A stretch of 64,000 nucleotides of DNA, from contig OW804095.1 of NCBI GenBank assembly GCA_942159475.1, positions 154,830,536 to 154,894,535 on the forward strand, given 5' to 3'. The notes below the pieces were generated by a model, which saw only the letters and a program-made list of their open reading frames with translations, was not told the origin of the DNA and did not search any database. The stretch is from Sthenelais limicola. Taxonomy: Eukaryota; Annelida; Polychaeta; Phyllodocida; Sigalionidae. Within the stretch, counting starts at the first letter, position 1. Each line of letters starts with the position of its first letter. Both the position numbers and the translations under genes were made by a program. Positions 63,721-64,000 of the stretch are shown piece after piece.

Positions 63721-64000
63721 GCAGTCTTTAAAAAAGTATTATTTGCACTGGGAAAATCCATGCCCTCCGCTCCACCGATGCCCAGTCCAGTCTATGGGGA
63801 TGAGATCGGTATCCAAATGGCTTTCCCGGCCTGGGAGTAGGCTCACTATAGTACCGTCCTAATGATGATATAATGGGATATTGTGGTCGGTGTCCCTCAG
63901 TTTGAAGGGATCTGATAGGCTCTGAGCCTACACAAGGAAATACCCCCATAATCGCTGCAAATCTAATATCATGTATTTCTGCATTTCTAGAAGTGCATTA
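63721..64000. other. Unannotated right end
   Basis: No supported feature. Confidence 0.4.

Overview
No protein-coding gene can be called with confidence anywhere in this 64 kb window. It reads as non-coding nuclear DNA of a metazoan, most likely an invertebrate bilaterian. Reasons: GT-AG style splice signals with CTAAT/CTAAC branch-point motifs, CTCF-like core motifs, Pol III box-containing tRNA-like relics, non-LTR-type 3' tails, Penelope-like relics, short inverted-repeat transposons, and very dense minisatellite and microsatellite DNA. The three gaps are each exactly 200 N, so their true sizes are unknown. Nearly every long open frame here is a by-product of a tandem repeat whose unit contains no stop codon.

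Layout. 0-13 kb: copies of a ~235 bp TA-flanked MITE (MITE-1), a 407 bp MITE (MITE-2), a gap, a CT/GA domain (3.6-5.2 kb), a 23 bp C-rich array (6.5-7.7 kb) and a nine-unit hairpin-bearing array (8.6-9.3 kb). 13-19 kb: minisatellites of 29, 21, ~185 and 19 bp. 19-26 kb: tRNA-like relics, splice-like signals at 20.4 and 24.0-24.2 kb, a 69 bp array. 26-31.8 kb: a gap and two long minisatellites. 30.9-33.2 kb: the only stretch with protein-like fragments, twin CRE sites, a possible 3' terminal exon and a promoter-like ETS/ATGGCGG cluster. 33.7-44.6 kb: palindrome-bearing arrays, many MITEs and a near-perfect 82 nt hairpin (41.55 kb). 45-50 kb: CT-rich DNA, a second possible terminal exon and a second splice-like site. 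50.4-60.8 kb: two ~5 kb near-identical blocks that meet at a 200 N gap and look like an unmerged contig overlap (two haplotypes). 60.8-64 kb: more relics and C/G-rich repeats.

The most interesting signal is a set of three unrelated sites on the + strand (20,376; 46,225; 52,369, the last repeated at 57,270). In each, a branch-point-like motif and pyrimidine tract end in AG followed directly by GTAAGT, and a second strong donor (GTGAGTA) lies 29-73 nt downstream. This is the architecture of recursive-splicing ratchet points with RS-exons, and it suggests the window is, at least partly, inside one or more very long + strand introns. It is inferred from sequence alone and needs RNA evidence.
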